Assembly: GCA_947630325.1 (NCBI GenBank)
Contig: CANRHB010000003.1
Location: 58,096-122,095 of the forward strand
DNA length: 64,000 nucleotides
DNA from: an uncultured Clostridia bacterium
Lineage (GTDB): Bacteria > Bacillota > Clostridia > Christensenellales > Borkfalkiaceae
Direction: 5' to 3'
The notes beneath the pieces were generated by a model, which saw only the letters and a list, made by a program, of their open reading frames with translations, was not told where the DNA came from and ran no database searches. Below are positions 1 to 8,734 of this stretch, piece after piece. Within the stretch, counting starts at the first letter, position 1, and every line of letters starts with the position of its first letter. The position numbers and the translations under genes were made by a program.

Positions 1-1204
1 CCGCCGAAGTGTAGAGGGCGTTCCCCTCCGCTCCGTTGAGGGTAAGAAGGAGCATCCCCTCCCCCGTATAGCGCACCAGGAGCGTTTTTGCCGCCTGCGA
101 AAGAAGGGGCACGGAGGAAAGATCGAACGAACATTGCAGAGCGAAGGCGTTGAGAATGTCTCCGCTGCTGAGCGCGTCTCTCTTGAGCTTTAAGGTAAGG
201 TCGCCGCCGAGCGGAAGAGAGGCGCCGAACACGTCGACGTCGAGCGAGACGGGAAGGGTGAACGTGCCCTTTTCGTCCATCGCCGCGCCGACCGCGGAGG
301 CGAGTTTCATCATCGTGCTCGTCTCTCCCTGTACGGGTTTGACTTCAGAGGGAGTGGAGCCGAGTTTTTCGTTGAACTGCGCGACGCTCGGGATCTCCAC
401 TTCCCTGTTGATCCCCGAATAGGTGCATTTGAGCGTCTGCACGATGTTCATGGAGAACACCTTTTTGCAGGCATAGGAGCACTCCGAAGAATAGGAGACG
501 GGCGTCCAGTCCTTTTTGATGGTAAGGCGGAGGTCGACGTCCGAGAAGGAGGGCAGATTATCGAGGGACCCGTATGCCTTGGCTTGCAGACGCACGCCCG
601 TCGTCGCCGATTCGGTGGCGGAACCGCTCTCCTTGGAGAGATCGCCCGCCAGACGGTAATAATAGGTAAGGGTGTCGCCCTCCGTCTTTTCAAGCGCGGC
701 ATAGCGGAGGGTCTTTTCGTTGATGATGTAGCCGCCGAGGGTCACTTCGTCCGCCGTGAACCCATAGACTTTTTTATAATCTTCCTTTGTGGAGACCTGC
801 ACGTCTCCCTCGAACCCGTCGCGGTACACCACTTTGCCGTTCTTGGAGAAGGCTTGGTGCTTCATCTTGACGAGGAAGGAATCGGACTGCGCCTGGTTGA
901 GGAAATCTTCGCCGTTTTTATAGGTGATGTTGTGGATCTCCTGCTCGTACCCCGCAAGATCGGCGACCGCCTTGCCCTCGGTGGTGATCTTGTAGCTTGA
1001 AAGTTCGCTCTGCTTTTGCAGGAACGCATAGACGACGTTCTCGGGCGAGAGCTCCTCGGGCGATTTGCTCGTAACGAGGGTGGCGGAGGCCCCGCTTTGC
1101 AGGGTGGGGACTTCCTCCTCGCCGCACGCCGCAAGTCCTGCCGCCGTACAGGCGCACAGAACGCCCGCAAGCAAAATACCCATCTTTTTTGCGTATTTCT
1201 TCAT
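1..1204 (-). CDS. Lipoprotein of unknown function (3' end outside window)
   Basis: The reading frame is open from an ATG at 1204 to the left edge of the window (401 codons), so the C-terminus is missing. The N-terminus is basic, then hydrophobic, and ends in a lipobox Leu-Ala-Ala-Cys with the lipidated Cys at residue 27, so the mature protein should be anchored on the outer face of the membrane. The rest is soluble, rich in Ser, Thr, Lys and Glu, with no motif I recognise. AGGAG lies 8 nt before the ATG, and a TTGACA-17-TATACT promoter lies at 1249-1277, so it is transcribed on its own. The function is unknown; an LppX/LolA-like fold is possible but not shown. Confidence 0.8.
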   Translation of the reverse strand, partial: MKKYAKKMGILLAGVLCACTAAGLAACGEEEVPTLQSGASATLVTSKSPEELSPENVVYAFLQKQSELSSYKITTEGKAVADLAGYEQEIHNITYKNGEDFLNQAQSDSFLVKMKHQAFSKNGKVVYRDGFEGDVQVSTKEDYKKVYGFTADEVTLGGYIINEKTLRYAALEKTEGDTLTYYYRLAGDLSKESGSATESATTGVRLQAKAYGSLDNLPSFSDVDLRLTIKKDWTPVSYSSECSYACKKVFSMNIVQTLKCTYSGINREVEIPSVAQFNEKLGSTPSEVKPVQGETSTMMKLASAVGAAMDEKGTFTLPVSLDVDVFGASLPLGGDLTLKLKRDALSSGDILNAFALQCSFDLSSVPLLSQAAKTLLVRYTGEGMLLLTLNGAEGNALYTSA

Positions 1205-1248
1205 ACTCTTCGGCTCCTTTTGGTAAGTCTCTTAATTTTCTTTCTCAA

Positions 1249-1277
1249 AGTATAGCATCTTTATGACAAGCTGTCAA
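1249..1277 (-). promoter_or_regulatory. Promoter of the partial lipoprotein gene
   Basis: On the minus strand TTGACA (1272-1277) and TATACT (1249-1254) are separated by 17 bp. The expected start lies about 40 nt before the ATG. Confidence 0.7.
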
Positions 1278-1317
1278 TCATGTAACGTAAAATTATGACA
1301 AATTTTTGAAAAAGAGC

Positions 1318-1346
1318 AAAAAAATTCCTCCCCGCGCGGGGAGGAA
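1318..1346 (-). terminator. Rho-independent terminator of the rubredoxin gene
   Basis: A perfect GC-rich palindrome at 1325-1346 is followed on the minus strand by a run of seven T (A1318-1324). It lies 8 bp beyond the rubredoxin stop codon. Confidence 0.85.
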
Positions 1347-1353
1347 AGCAGGG

Positions 1354-1509
1354 TTATTCGGCGGAGAAATCTTCCTTGCCTACGCCGCAGAGCGGACAGG
1401 TGTAGTCGTCGGGAATGTCCTCCCACTTGGTGCCGGGCGCAATGCCGTTGTCGGGATCGCCCGCCTCTTCGTCGTAAGTGTAACCGCAGACGTTGCATAC
1501 ATACTTCAT
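1354..1509 (-). CDS. Rubredoxin
   Basis: This 51-residue protein is a one-iron electron carrier of the cytoplasm. Its two iron-binding knuckles are complete: Cys5-x2-Cys8-Gly and Cys38-Pro-Leu-Cys41-Gly, with the conserved Tyr-Thr-Tyr-Asp, Pro-Gly-Thr and Trp29 between them. The length is typical of clostridial rubredoxins. AAGGAG stands 8 nt before the ATG. It is encoded next to the flavodiiron protein and ferritin genes on the same strand, though a 0.5 kb repeat tract separates them. In known anaerobes rubredoxin passes electrons to flavodiiron proteins or rubrerythrins for oxygen or peroxide reduction; that role here is inferred from family and position. Confidence 0.97.
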   Translation of the reverse strand: MKYVCNVCGYTYDEEAGDPDNGIAPGTKWEDIPDDYTCPLCGVGKEDFSAE

Positions 1510-1678
1510 GTTTTTATATCTCCTTTTTTGAATTTTTTTTGGAATAATGAGGGTGGTTTTACATACTCGCTTAAAACCCCTCAGTCGCGCGGAGCGCGAC
1601 AGCTCCCCTAAAGGGGCGCCGAGAGGCCCACCCCCTTGATCCCCCGAGGGTGGAGGTTCTGTTTGCCGTTCCTAATAT

Positions 1679-1924
1679 GTCATTTCGACCAAGCCGCTAT
1701 GCGGCGCGTGGAGAAATCTCGCCCTATTATAATTACGTCACCCTGAGCGAAGTCGAAGGGTGTCCGCATTGTAATAAGGACATGTTTCGACTTCGCTCAA
1801 CATGACGTATTTTAGAAATGCGGTAGAGATTTCAACTTCGTCGCAGGCTCCTCGTGCCGCCCTTAGACAACATAGAACGTGCGGGCGGGGCGACACGCCT
1901 CGTTCCTCGGCGGCTCGAAATGAC
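1679..1924. repeat. Family C element carrying a nested family D element
   Basis: The ends are the perfect inverted repeat GTCATTTCGA (1679-1688) and TCGAAATGAC (1915-1924). The interior has the family's GAGAAATCTC motif, the family D copy at 1735-1808, and a segment (about 1845-1905) shared with the C element at 4209-4365. Removing the D copy restores a typical C element. Confidence 0.8.
1735..1808 (+). repeat. Family D element, short form, inserted in a C element
   Basis: Core ends are ACGTCACCCTGAGC and GCTCAACATGACGT, imperfect inverted repeats of each other. The middle has the family signature GTCGAAGGGTGTCCGCATT followed by AAGGACATGT. It lacks the extra 60-bp insert seen in the copies at 32820 and 54092. 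Confidence 0.8.
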
Positions 1925-2040
1925 AATTGGGAAATGGTGCCCACCCCCTTAGTCCCCCGAGGGTGGTGGGGGTGAAATAAGGTACCCCCTCCCCTACCCC
2001 TCCCCCGCTGACGCGGGGGAGGGCGAGAAAAAGATAGGGC

Positions 2041-3243
2041 TTACTCGGAGAGAATATCCGCGGCGAGTTGGGCGGCGAGGGCGCGGAGTTCCTCCGCTTG
2101 CTCCTCCTTTACAGAGGAGAGAAGCGTCACCTTTTCGCCGATCTGCGTCATGTTCTTCCACTCGCCGATCAGATTCTTCATCAGCGTGCCCGCCTGCGGC
2201 GACCAACTGCCGTTTTCGACGAGCGCATACTTCCTGTTTTGGAAATTATGCGCCGCAAGGTCTTGCAAAAGCTGTTCCATGGGCAGGAAAATGCCGTTGT
2301 TGTACGTCGCCGAGACAAACGCAAGGTGGGAATAGCGGAACGCCTCCGCAACGAGTTGGGAAAGTTCGGTCTGCGAGACGTCGTACACCTTGACGGGCGC
2401 GCCGCTCTGCGCAATGGACGTTGCCAAAATTTCGGCGGCATTCCCCGTGTGGCCGTGAATGGTGCCGTAAAAGACGACCGCACCCTTCTCCTCGGGCTCG
2501 TACTTGCTCCAAGTATCGTATAGGCCGAGATAATAGCCTAAATCCTTCCGCCAAATGGGGCCGTGCAGGGGGCAGATCGTCTTGATGTCGAGCCCCGCCG
2601 CCTTTTTGAGAACGGACTGCACTTGTATCCCGTATTTGCCCACGATGTTGAAATAATATCTGCGGGCGTCGGACAAAAATTCCTCTTTGAAGTTCACCTC
2701 GTCTGCAAAGATACTGCCGCCCAGAGCCCCGAACGTGCCGAAGGCGTCCGCCGAGAAGAGGGTGCCCGTCGCGGTATCGAAGGAGAACAGCACTTCGGGC
2801 CAATGCACCATGGGCGCGGCGACAAAGGTGAAGCTGTGCTTGCCTGAGGAGAGGACGTCTCCCTCCTTGACGATCTTAACGTTCGCACCGTCGAAGGGGA
2901 AGAAGTTTTTCATCATCTGCGCCGCCTTCGCGCTCGTGACGATCGTCGCCTCGGGATAGCTCTTTACAAGGCGCAAAAATGTGGCCGAGTGGTCGGGCTC
3001 CATGTGGTGGACGACGAGATAGTCGAGCTTTCTTCCGCCGAGCGCCGCCGCAACGTTTTCGAGATAGAGGTCCGCAACGGAGGGGTCCACCGTGTCGAAA
3101 AGCACTGTCTTTTCGTCGAGCAGAAGATAGGAATTGTAGGAAACCCCGCGGGGCACGGGATAGACGTTTTCAAACAGCGAGAGACGCCTGTCGCTCCCGC
3201 CGACATAGTAGAGATCTTCGGTAATGGGAATGATGTTGTGCAT
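2041..3243 (-). CDS. fprA: Flavodiiron protein (A-type flavoprotein; O2/NO reductase)
   Basis: The 400-residue protein has the two expected domains: an N-terminal metallo-beta-lactamase-like di-iron domain and, from about residue 255, a flavodoxin domain with the FMN phosphate loop (Gly-Thr-Ile-His-Gly-His-Thr-Gly-Asn). The di-iron ligands match the family spacing: His80, Glu82, Asp84, His85, His147, Asp166 and the Leu-His-Gly histidine near 229. An earlier in-frame start at 3273 is less likely, because AAGGAG stands just before the ATG at 3243 and the protein then begins like its relatives. It reduces O2 or NO in the cytoplasm of anaerobes, probably with electrons from the rubredoxin encoded next to it. 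Confidence 0.95.
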   Translation of the reverse strand: MHNIIPITEDLYYVGGSDRRLSLFENVYPVPRGVSYNSYLLLDEKTVLFDTVDPSVADLYLENVAAALGGRKLDYLVVHHMEPDHSATFLRLVKSYPEATIVTSAKAAQMMKNFFPFDGANVKIVKEGDVLSSGKHSFTFVAAPMVHWPEVLFSFDTATGTLFSADAFGTFGALGGSIFADEVNFKEEFLSDARRYYFNIVGKYGIQVQSVLKKAAGLDIKTICPLHGPIWRKDLGYYLGLYDTWSKYEPEEKGAVVFYGTIHGHTGNAAEILATSIAQSGAPVKVYDVSQTELSQLVAEAFRYSHLAFVSATYNNGIFLPMEQLLQDLAAHNFQNRKYALVENGSWSPQAGTLMKNLIGEWKNMTQIGEKVTLLSSVKEEQAEELRALAAQLAADILSE

Positions 3244-3274
3244 AGTTGCTCCTTGCTTTTCAAAAGCAGTCAAT

Positions 3275-3303
3275 AGTGTACCACATTATGGACAAAAAGG
3301 CAA
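3275..3303 (-). promoter_or_regulatory. Promoter of the flavodiiron gene
   Basis: On the minus strand TTGCCT (3298-3303) and TACACT (3275-3280) are separated by 17 bp. I did not find a convincing PerR-type palindrome over it. Confidence 0.6.
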
Positions 3304-3322
3304 GCGGTAACGCAAAATAAGG

Positions 3323-3352
3323 AAAGATTTCTCGACTGCGCTCGAAATGACA
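3323..3352. repeat. Family C element fragment
   Basis: This short piece keeps GATTTCTCGA and the terminal TCGAAATGAC of family C. The opposite end is missing. Confidence 0.6.
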
Positions 3353-3405
3353 TATTGGAAGCGCGTCTCAAAATTGACAATTAAGAATGTACGGGGCGAA
3401 ATGAC

Positions 3406-3442
3406 AAAACGCCGCGCGAGGGCAGAATGCCCGCGCGCGGCG
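3406..3442 (-). terminator. Terminator of the ferritin gene
   Basis: A strong stem (CGCCGCGCG with CGCGCGGCG, extended by GGGC/GCCC) at 3410-3442 is followed by a short T run on the minus strand, 33 bp past the ferritin stop. Confidence 0.6.
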
Positions 3443-3474
3443 TATGCGTTGCTTTGTTTGTTACATAGGGTTCG

Positions 3475-3993
3475 TTACATAGCGGGACCGGTCGCGGAAG
3501 GCGTATAGACGCGGGCGGCAAGTTCCTGGTTGAGGGCGTAAAGTCCCTTCGCGTCCTGGCCGAAAAGTTTGTACTTCTTGACCATGTCGTCGGCGTTCGT
3601 CTCCTCTTCTCCCTGCTCCTTGATGAACCAATCGAGGAACTGCATGGTGCGGTAGTCCTTCTGCCCCGCGGCCTCGTGATAGATGTCCGTGATGAGAGAG
3701 GTGACGTACTGCTCGTGCTCGTAACCCGCTTTTAAGGGATCGATGTGCGCCTTGAAGGTCTTGTCGGGCTTTGCGACCGCCTCGAACACGACACGGTGGC
3801 CGTTGTTGATGAGGTAGCGGCGGAGCATCATCGCATGGTCGCGCTCCTCCTGCGCCTGCACTTCGTACCAATGCGCGAAGCCGTCTAAGCCTTCGTCGGC
3901 ATAGTAGTTGGCGAAATCGAGATAGAGATACGCCGAGTAGAGTTCCTTGTTGATCTGGTCGTTGAGCATTGCCGCGATCTTTTCGTTTAACAT
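3475..3993 (-). CDS. ftnA: Non-haem ferritin (iron storage, ferroxidase)
   Basis: A 172-residue four-helix ferritin of normal bacterial length. The ferroxidase ligands can be read: Glu17 in the Asn-Lys-Glu-Leu-Tyr-Ser-Ala motif, the Gln-Glu-Glu-Arg-Asp-His group near 48-53 (Glu50, His53), Glu94 in Tyr-Glu-His-Glu-Gln, and the Gln-Gly-Glu-Glu-Glu group near 127-131. It oxidises Fe(II) and stores Fe(III) in a 24-subunit shell. It follows the flavodiiron and rubredoxin genes, but each has its own terminator or promoter, so they are neighbours rather than a strict operon. Together they suggest a local set for oxygen and iron stress. Confidence 0.95.
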   Translation of the reverse strand: MLNEKIAAMLNDQINKELYSAYLYLDFANYYADEGLDGFAHWYEVQAQEERDHAMMLRRYLINNGHRVVFEAVAKPDKTFKAHIDPLKAGYEHEQYVTSLITDIYHEAAGQKDYRTMQFLDWFIKEQGEEETNADDMVKKYKLFGQDAKGLYALNQELAARVYTPSATGPAM

Positions 3994-4463
3994 TTTTTAT
4001 TTTTCTCCTTTTTTGGATTTTTTTGAAATGAGGTGGCCCCCTCCCCTACCCCTCCCCCGCTTTGCGGGGGAGGGCGAGTAAGAGGAGTTTCTTCCCAACA
4101 AGTTGGGGAAGCGAAGAAAAGGGGTTCTCAAAAAACCCTTTCCCCCGCTTCGCGGGTACTTTCCCTGTAAGGGACAGCAAGGGAAATACGCAAACACATT
4201 CCCCAAATGTCATTTCGAGCCGCCGAGGAACGAGGCGTGTCGAGAAATCTCTACCTCATTTTTATAATGTAAGATTTCTCCACTCCGCCTGCGGCTTGGT
4301 ACTTCGTCGCAGGCTCCTCGTGCCGCCCTTAGACAACATAGAACGTGCGGGCGGGGCGGAATGACGCACAGGCGGGGAGAGTTTGCCCACCCCCTTAGTC
4401 CCCCTCCAATGGAGGGGGTTTTGTTTGCCCCTCCGTGGGAGGGGGTAAAATGAGGTAAATGGG
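3994..4463. repeat. Intergenic repeat mosaic 2
   Basis: No gene is supported in this gap between ferritin and ntpD. It contains a family B hairpin (about 4027-4077), a family F hairpin (4132-4180), a family C element (4209-4365) and two family A hairpins (about 4380-4447). Confidence 0.8.
4209..4365. repeat. Family C element
   Basis: It starts with GTCATTTCGA and ends with GGAATGAC, so the right end is degraded. The interior has CGAGAAATCTC and AGATTTCTC, plus the segment about GGCTCCTCGTGCCGCCCTTAG that recurs in families D and E. Confidence 0.75.
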
Positions 4464-5084
4464 TTACGATTTGTTCTTTACTTTCATGAGGCGGATGATG
4501 GCGGCGCGCTCGTTTTCGTCGAGCTTGTCGCGGATGTACTTGATCGTCTCCTCAAGCTGCGGGATCATTACGTATTCGAGGGCGTTGACGCGGCGTTTGT
4601 TGCGCTCGATCTCATCGGCAAGCAGACGCACCGACTTCTCCACCGCCGCAAGTTTGACAAGCAACGGCAACACCGAAGAGATCTGCCGCACGCTCTCGTC
4701 CGCCTCGCTCGTGATCTCCGAATAGGCGTAAGGGAGACTGTCCGTCCGCGCCGAGGAGGTAAGTTCGATCTTGGGCACTTCCACCCCCATGACGCTCTCC
4801 ACCCCGCACTCCGCCGTGACCGCCGCGGTGGGCATACCGAACGCCGCCTCCACCGCATACTCGGGCGTAAGCGACCGCGCCACCGAAAACTGCCGCAACG
4901 TATTCGAGAGCGACTGCTCCACCTCGTCGCGGAGGCGTTTGTTTTCCCTGATGATCAGCGTAAAACGACGGATCATTTCGTCCGACTTGTCTTTTAAGAG
5001 CTTGTGCCCGCGCACGGCCGTTGCAAGCCGCGCTTTCAGCTTTTTTAGCTCCATTCGGGTTGGATTGACGTTGAGTCTTGTCAT
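4464..5084 (-). CDS. ntpD: V-type ATPase subunit D (central shaft)
   Basis: This 206-residue protein begins with the family signature Asn-Pro-Thr-Arg-Met-Glu-Leu and is predicted to be two long helices (about 1-75 and 130-200), which form the rotor shaft inside the A3B3 ring. Length and pattern fit V/A-ATPase subunit D. It is the last gene of the ntp operon, but is separated from ntpB by 157 bp of hairpin repeats, whereas the other genes overlap or nearly touch. No second terminator or promoter is obvious in that gap, so it is probably still cotranscribed. Confidence 0.95.
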   Translation of the reverse strand: MTRLNVNPTRMELKKLKARLATAVRGHKLLKDKSDEMIRRFTLIIRENKRLRDEVEQSLSNTLRQFSVARSLTPEYAVEAAFGMPTAAVTAECGVESVMGVEVPKIELTSSARTDSLPYAYSEITSEADESVRQISSVLPLLVKLAAVEKSVRLLADEIERNKRRVNALEYVMIPQLEETIKYIRDKLDENERAAIIRLMKVKNKS

Positions 5085-5241
5085 GGTGATTTAATAATAA
5101 GGCGACCCCCTCCCCTACCCCTCCCCCGCTTTGCGGGGGAGGGCGAGTTGACTATCCCCACAAGCGGGGGAGGGCGAGAGAGAAGAACCCCCACCACCCG
5201 TTGCGCGAGAGCCTCCCCCTAAAAGGGGTAGACCTTGCAAA
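5085..5241. repeat. Hairpin repeat tract inside the ATPase operon
   Basis: Family B hairpins (CCCCTCCCC...CCCCCGC...GCGGGGGAGGG, about 5103-5178) and a family A/G-like piece (about 5180-5228) fill the gap between ntpB and ntpD. Confidence 0.8.
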
Positions 5242-6612
5242 TTATTCGGGAAGGTATTTGGTAAGGTATTCCTCGCGGATGCGTTTGAGTTCGGTTTTGG
5301 GTAATATCTTCAAAAGTTTCCAGCCGATGTCGAGCGTTTCCTCGATGGTGCGGTCGGTTTCAAACCCTTGGTTGACGTACTCTTTTTCGAACTCCTCTGC
5401 AAACTTTGCGTAAAGTTTATCCACGTCCGAAAGAGCCGCCTCGCCCAAGATCGCCGAGAGTTCCTTGCTCTCCTTGCCCCGCGCATACGCTGCAAACAGC
5501 TGGTTCATGGTGTCCGCGTGGTCCTCGCGCGTCTTATTTTTGCCGATGCCCTTGTCCTTCAAACGGGAGAGGGAAGGAAGCACGTCGATGGGCGGGTTCA
5601 ACCCTTTTTTATAGAGGTCGCGGGAGAGAATGATCTGCCCCTCGGTGATGTAGCCCGTAAGGTCGGGAATGGGATGGGTCTTGTCGTCCTCGGGCATGGT
5701 CAGAATGGGGATCTGCGTGATGCTCCCCTCCTTGCCGCGGATACGCCCCGCGCGCTCGTACAGAGAGGCGAGGTCGGTGTAGAGATAGCCGGGATACCCG
5801 CGCCGCCCGGGGACTTCCCTCCTCGCCGCGGACACTTCGCGGAGCGCCTCGGCATAGTTGGTGATGTCCGTCATGATGACGAGCACGTGCATCCCGCATT
5901 CGAAGGCGAGATATTCTGCGCAGGTAAGCGCCATGCGGGGGGTTGCGATACGCTCGACCGCGGGATCGTTTGCGAGATTGGTGAACAGCACCGTGCGCTC
6001 GATGGCGCCCGTGCGCTTGAAGTCCTCTACAAAGTACTGCGCTTCCTCGAACGTGATGCCGATCGCCGCGAACACGACGGCGAACTTGCTGTCTCCCCCG
6101 CGCACCTTTGCCTGCCGCGCGATCTGCGCCGCCAGCTCGGCATGGGGAAGGCCGCTCATCGAAAACACGGGAAGTTTCTGCCCGCGCACGAGGGTGTTGA
6201 GCCCATCGATCGCAGACACGCCCGTTTGAATGAATTCGTTGGGATAGTCGCGCGCGGCGGGGTTGATGGGTTCGCCGTTGATGTCCGCCATCTTTTCGGG
6301 AATGACGGGAGCGCCGCCGTCGCGGGGGTTGCCCATACCGTCGAATACCCGACCGAGCATGTCGCGCGAGACGGCAAGTTCCTGGCTGTGCCCCAAAAAG
6401 CGGGCCTTGCTCGTGGCGATTTGCAGTCCTTGCGAGTTTTCGAAAAGCTGGACGACCGCCTTGTCGCGGTTGACTTCGAGCACCTTGCCGCGGCGGGTCT
6501 CCCCGTTTGCGCAGACGATGTCCACAAGTTCGTTGTATTTTACCCCCTCCACGCCCTCGACGAGCATAAGGGGCCCCACCACTTCGCGGATGGTCTTATA
6601 TTCTTTATACAT
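5242..6612 (-). CDS. ntpB: V-type ATPase subunit B (non-catalytic)
   Basis: A 456-residue regulatory B subunit that alternates with A in the soluble V1 ring. It has the conserved GxxxDG-like segment [12 protein letters not shown] and Phe-Ser-Met-Ser-Gly-Leu-Pro-His in place of a functional P-loop, then the family signature [13 protein letters not shown]. Length matches the family. Its start overlaps the end of ntpA by 8 bp, which suggests translational coupling. Na+ or H+ specificity is not set by this subunit. Confidence 0.97.
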   Translation of the reverse strand: MYKEYKTIREVVGPLMLVEGVEGVKYNELVDIVCANGETRRGKVLEVNRDKAVVQLFENSQGLQIATSKARFLGHSQELAVSRDMLGRVFDGMGNPRDGGAPVIPEKMADINGEPINPAARDYPNEFIQTGVSAIDGLNTLVRGQKLPVFSMSGLPHAELAAQIARQAKVRGGDSKFAVVFAAIGITFEEAQYFVEDFKRTGAIERTVLFTNLANDPAVERIATPRMALTCAEYLAFECGMHVLVIMTDITNYAEALREVSAARREVPGRRGYPGYLYTDLASLYERAGRIRGKEGSITQIPILTMPEDDKTHPIPDLTGYITEGQIILSRDLYKKGLNPPIDVLPSLSRLKDKGIGKNKTREDHADTMNQLFAAYARGKESKELSAILGEAALSDVDKLYAKFAEEFEKEYVNQGFETDRTIEETLDIGWKLLKILPKTELKRIREEYLTKYLPE

Positions 6613-8371
6613 CTTCGTTTCCTCCCTGTTCGAGCGCCTTTATCTCCGCGTTCATCGTGCGCAAAATTTCCTCGAACTCGGCGAGATCTTCCTCGGGAAT
6701 GTACTTCGCCCGACCGATTTTCTCCTTGAAGGAGCAGGCGAGAATGTCGTCGAGCGCAACATATTGCCCGAGCGCCTCCTCCGAAAGGCGGTAAAACTCG
6801 AAGATGAGCCTGAGCATGAGAAGCTGTTTTTGCATGGAGGTGTAGGTGTCCACCTCGTGGAAGGCGTTCTGGTGGAGGTAGTCCTCGCGCACCGTCTTTG
6901 CCGTCTCCATGACGAGGCGGTCGCGCGAAGAGAGGGCGTCCATGCCGACGAGACGGACGATCTCGTCGAGGGCGGCTTCCTCCTGCAAGATGGTCATGAC
7001 GAACTGCCTGTATTTGAGGAAGTCCTTGCCCACCTGCTCGTTGTACCAATCCTTCATCTTGTCCGCATAGAGGGAATAGCTGATGAGCCAATCGATGGCG
7101 GGGAAGTGCCGCTTATAGGCAAGGGAGGCAGAGAGGCCCCAGAACACTTTGACGATGCGCAGCGTCGCCTGCGAGACGGGCTCCGAAAGGTCGCCGCCGG
7201 GAGGAGAGACCGCGCCGATCGCGGAGACAGAGCCCACGCGGTTTTCGCTTCCGAGCAACTTTACGATGCCCGCGCGTTCATAGAACTCGGCAAGGCGGCT
7301 CGCAAGATAGGCGGGATAGCCCTCGTCGCCCGGCATCTCTTCGAGACGGCCGCTCATTTCGCGGAGCGCCTCCGCCCAACGGGAGGTGGAATCCGCCATG
7401 ATCGCCACACTGTACCCCATGTCTCGGAAGTACTCGGCGATCGTAATTCCCGTATAGATGGACGCTTCGCGCGCCGCAACGGGCATATCCGACGTGTTTG
7501 CGATGAGCACGGTGCGCTTCATCAGAGGTTCCCCCGTCTTGGGGTCCTTGAGTTCGGGAAATTCGTTCAAAACGTCCGTCATTTCGTTGCCGCGTTCGCC
7601 GCAGCCGACATAGACGATGATGTCCGCGTCCGCCCACTTTGCAAGCTGGTGCTGGACGACCGTTTTGCCGCTCCCGAAGGGCCCGGGCACCGCCGCGACG
7701 CCACCCTTTGCGATGGGAAACAGAGTATCGATGACCCGCTGGCCCGTTACCATGGGCTTATCGGGGTTGAGTTTTTCTTTATAAGGTCTGCCCTTACGGA
7801 CGGGCCACTTTTGAAGCATACAGACGGGGCGTTTGCCCGTTTCGGTTTCGATTTCGGCGATCTGCTCCTCGATGGTGAAGTCCCCTTCCCGGACGGAGAG
7901 GATCCTCCCCTTTACGCCGAAGGGCACGAGAATGCGGTGCTCGACGATCTCCGTCTCCTGCACCACTCCCAAAATATCGCCCGCCTCCACCGTATCTCCC
8001 GCCTTTTTGCGGGGGGTGAAATGCCACTTCTTCTCGCGGTCGAGTTTGTTGACGGAGACGCCGCGGGAGATGCGATCGCCATAGTTCCAATACAGCGTGG
8101 TAAGCGGGCGTTGGATGCCGTCGAAAATGCCCGTGATGAGCCCGGGCGCGAGTTCCGCAGAGAGAGGTTCGCCCGTGGACCAGACGTCCTCGCCCGGTCC
8201 GAGGCCCGACGTCTCTTCATACACCTGTATGGACGCCTTGTCCCCCCTCAGTTCGATGATCTCGCCGATGAGACCGAGCTCCGAGACCCGCACGACGTCG
8301 TACATCTTGCAGTCCGCCATATTCTCCGCCACGATCAGCGGCCCAGATACCTTAACTGTTTTTCCAACCAT
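6605..8371 (-). CDS. ntpA: V-type ATPase catalytic subunit A
   Basis: The 588-residue catalytic subunit has an intact P-loop Gly-Pro-Phe-Gly-Ser-Gly-Lys-Thr at about 230-237, the non-homologous bulge typical of A subunits before it, and the Glu-containing Gly-Glu-Arg-Gly-Asn-Glu-Met segment used in catalysis. It hydrolyses ATP in the A3B3 head on the cytoplasmic side. It starts 45 bp after ntpG ends and overlaps ntpB. Length and order are normal, with no sign of an intein, which this subunit carries in some lineages. Confidence 0.98.
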   Translation of the reverse strand: MVGKTVKVSGPLIVAENMADCKMYDVVRVSELGLIGEIIELRGDKASIQVYEETSGLGPGEDVWSTGEPLSAELAPGLITGIFDGIQRPLTTLYWNYGDRISRGVSVNKLDREKKWHFTPRKKAGDTVEAGDILGVVQETEIVEHRILVPFGVKGRILSVREGDFTIEEQIAEIETETGKRPVCMLQKWPVRKGRPYKEKLNPDKPMVTGQRVIDTLFPIAKGGVAAVPGPFGSGKTVVQHQLAKWADADIIVYVGCGERGNEMTDVLNEFPELKDPKTGEPLMKRTVLIANTSDMPVAAREASIYTGITIAEYFRDMGYSVAIMADSTSRWAEALREMSGRLEEMPGDEGYPAYLASRLAEFYERAGIVKLLGSENRVGSVSAIGAVSPPGGDLSEPVSQATLRIVKVFWGLSASLAYKRHFPAIDWLISYSLYADKMKDWYNEQVGKDFLKYRQFVMTILQEEAALDEIVRLVGMDALSSRDRLVMETAKTVREDYLHQNAFHEVDTYTSMQKQLLMLRLIFEFYRLSEEALGQYVALDDILACSFKEKIGRAKYIPEEDLAEFEEILRTMNAEIKALEQGGNEDV

Positions 8372-8416
8372 ATCTTGCTCCGTATGCGTTTTCTTGCGCT
8401 TATTTCACGCGCGAAC

Positions 8417-8734
8417 CTATTTTTGGAATAAAATGTCGACGCCGAGCGCACGTTCCATCGCGGATCTGAGCATCTCGTCGCCGTAGCCCGAAGCGCCCTT
8501 CCCCGAGGGAACGGTAAGCACGACGGGATAGGGCGTTTCGTCGAACCGTTTCAGAAAATCGCCCAATTTGCGGGAAAGCTCCTCCGTGACAAAGATCACC
8601 TGATATTCCTGTGCGACTTTGCGAAGAACATCCCGCGCCTTTTTGTCGTCCTCCGCGGGGAAGGTGGCGACCCCCGCCGCTTTGAACACCATGATGCTGT
8701 CGCCGTCGCCGACGATCGCAATTTTCCCTACCAT
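8417..8734 (-). CDS. ntpG: V-type ATPase subunit F (central stalk; NtpG)
   Basis: A 105-residue Rossmann-like protein that opens with Gly-Lys-Ile-Ala-Ile-Val-Gly-Asp-Gly-Asp-Ser, the usual start of archaeal/V-type subunit F. It docks on subunit D in the rotor. The ATG at 8734 overlaps the ntpC stop by 7 bp; longer in-frame readings to 9169 are only the shadow of ntpC. In E. hirae nomenclature this gene is ntpG and holds the same place between ntpC and ntpA. Confidence 0.93.
   Translation of the reverse strand: MVGKIAIVGDGDSIMVFKAAGVATFPAEDDKKARDVLRKVAQEYQVIFVTEELSRKLGDFLKRFDETPYPVVLTVPSGKGASGYGDEMLRSAMERALGVDILFQK

Larger units (their letters stand above)
1510..2040. repeat. Intergenic repeat mosaic 1
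   Basis: This gap holds no credible gene. In order it contains a family G hairpin (1576-1625), a family A hairpin of CCCCCT/AGGGGG type (about 1626-1660), a family C element (1679-1924) with a family D element inside it, another A hairpin (about 1940-1975) and a family B hairpin (about 1983-2027). Confidence 0.8.

Noticed and set aside
1735-1808. D elements as outward promoters (they contain TATAAT)
   Set aside because: No -35 stands at 16-18 bp on either strand in the copies examined.
5368-8431. Long plus-strand ORFs opposite ntpB and ntpA (453 and 722 codons)
   Set aside because: They are antisense shadows of GC-rich genes; the minus-strand frames encode full V-ATPase subunits with intact motifs and ribosome sites.
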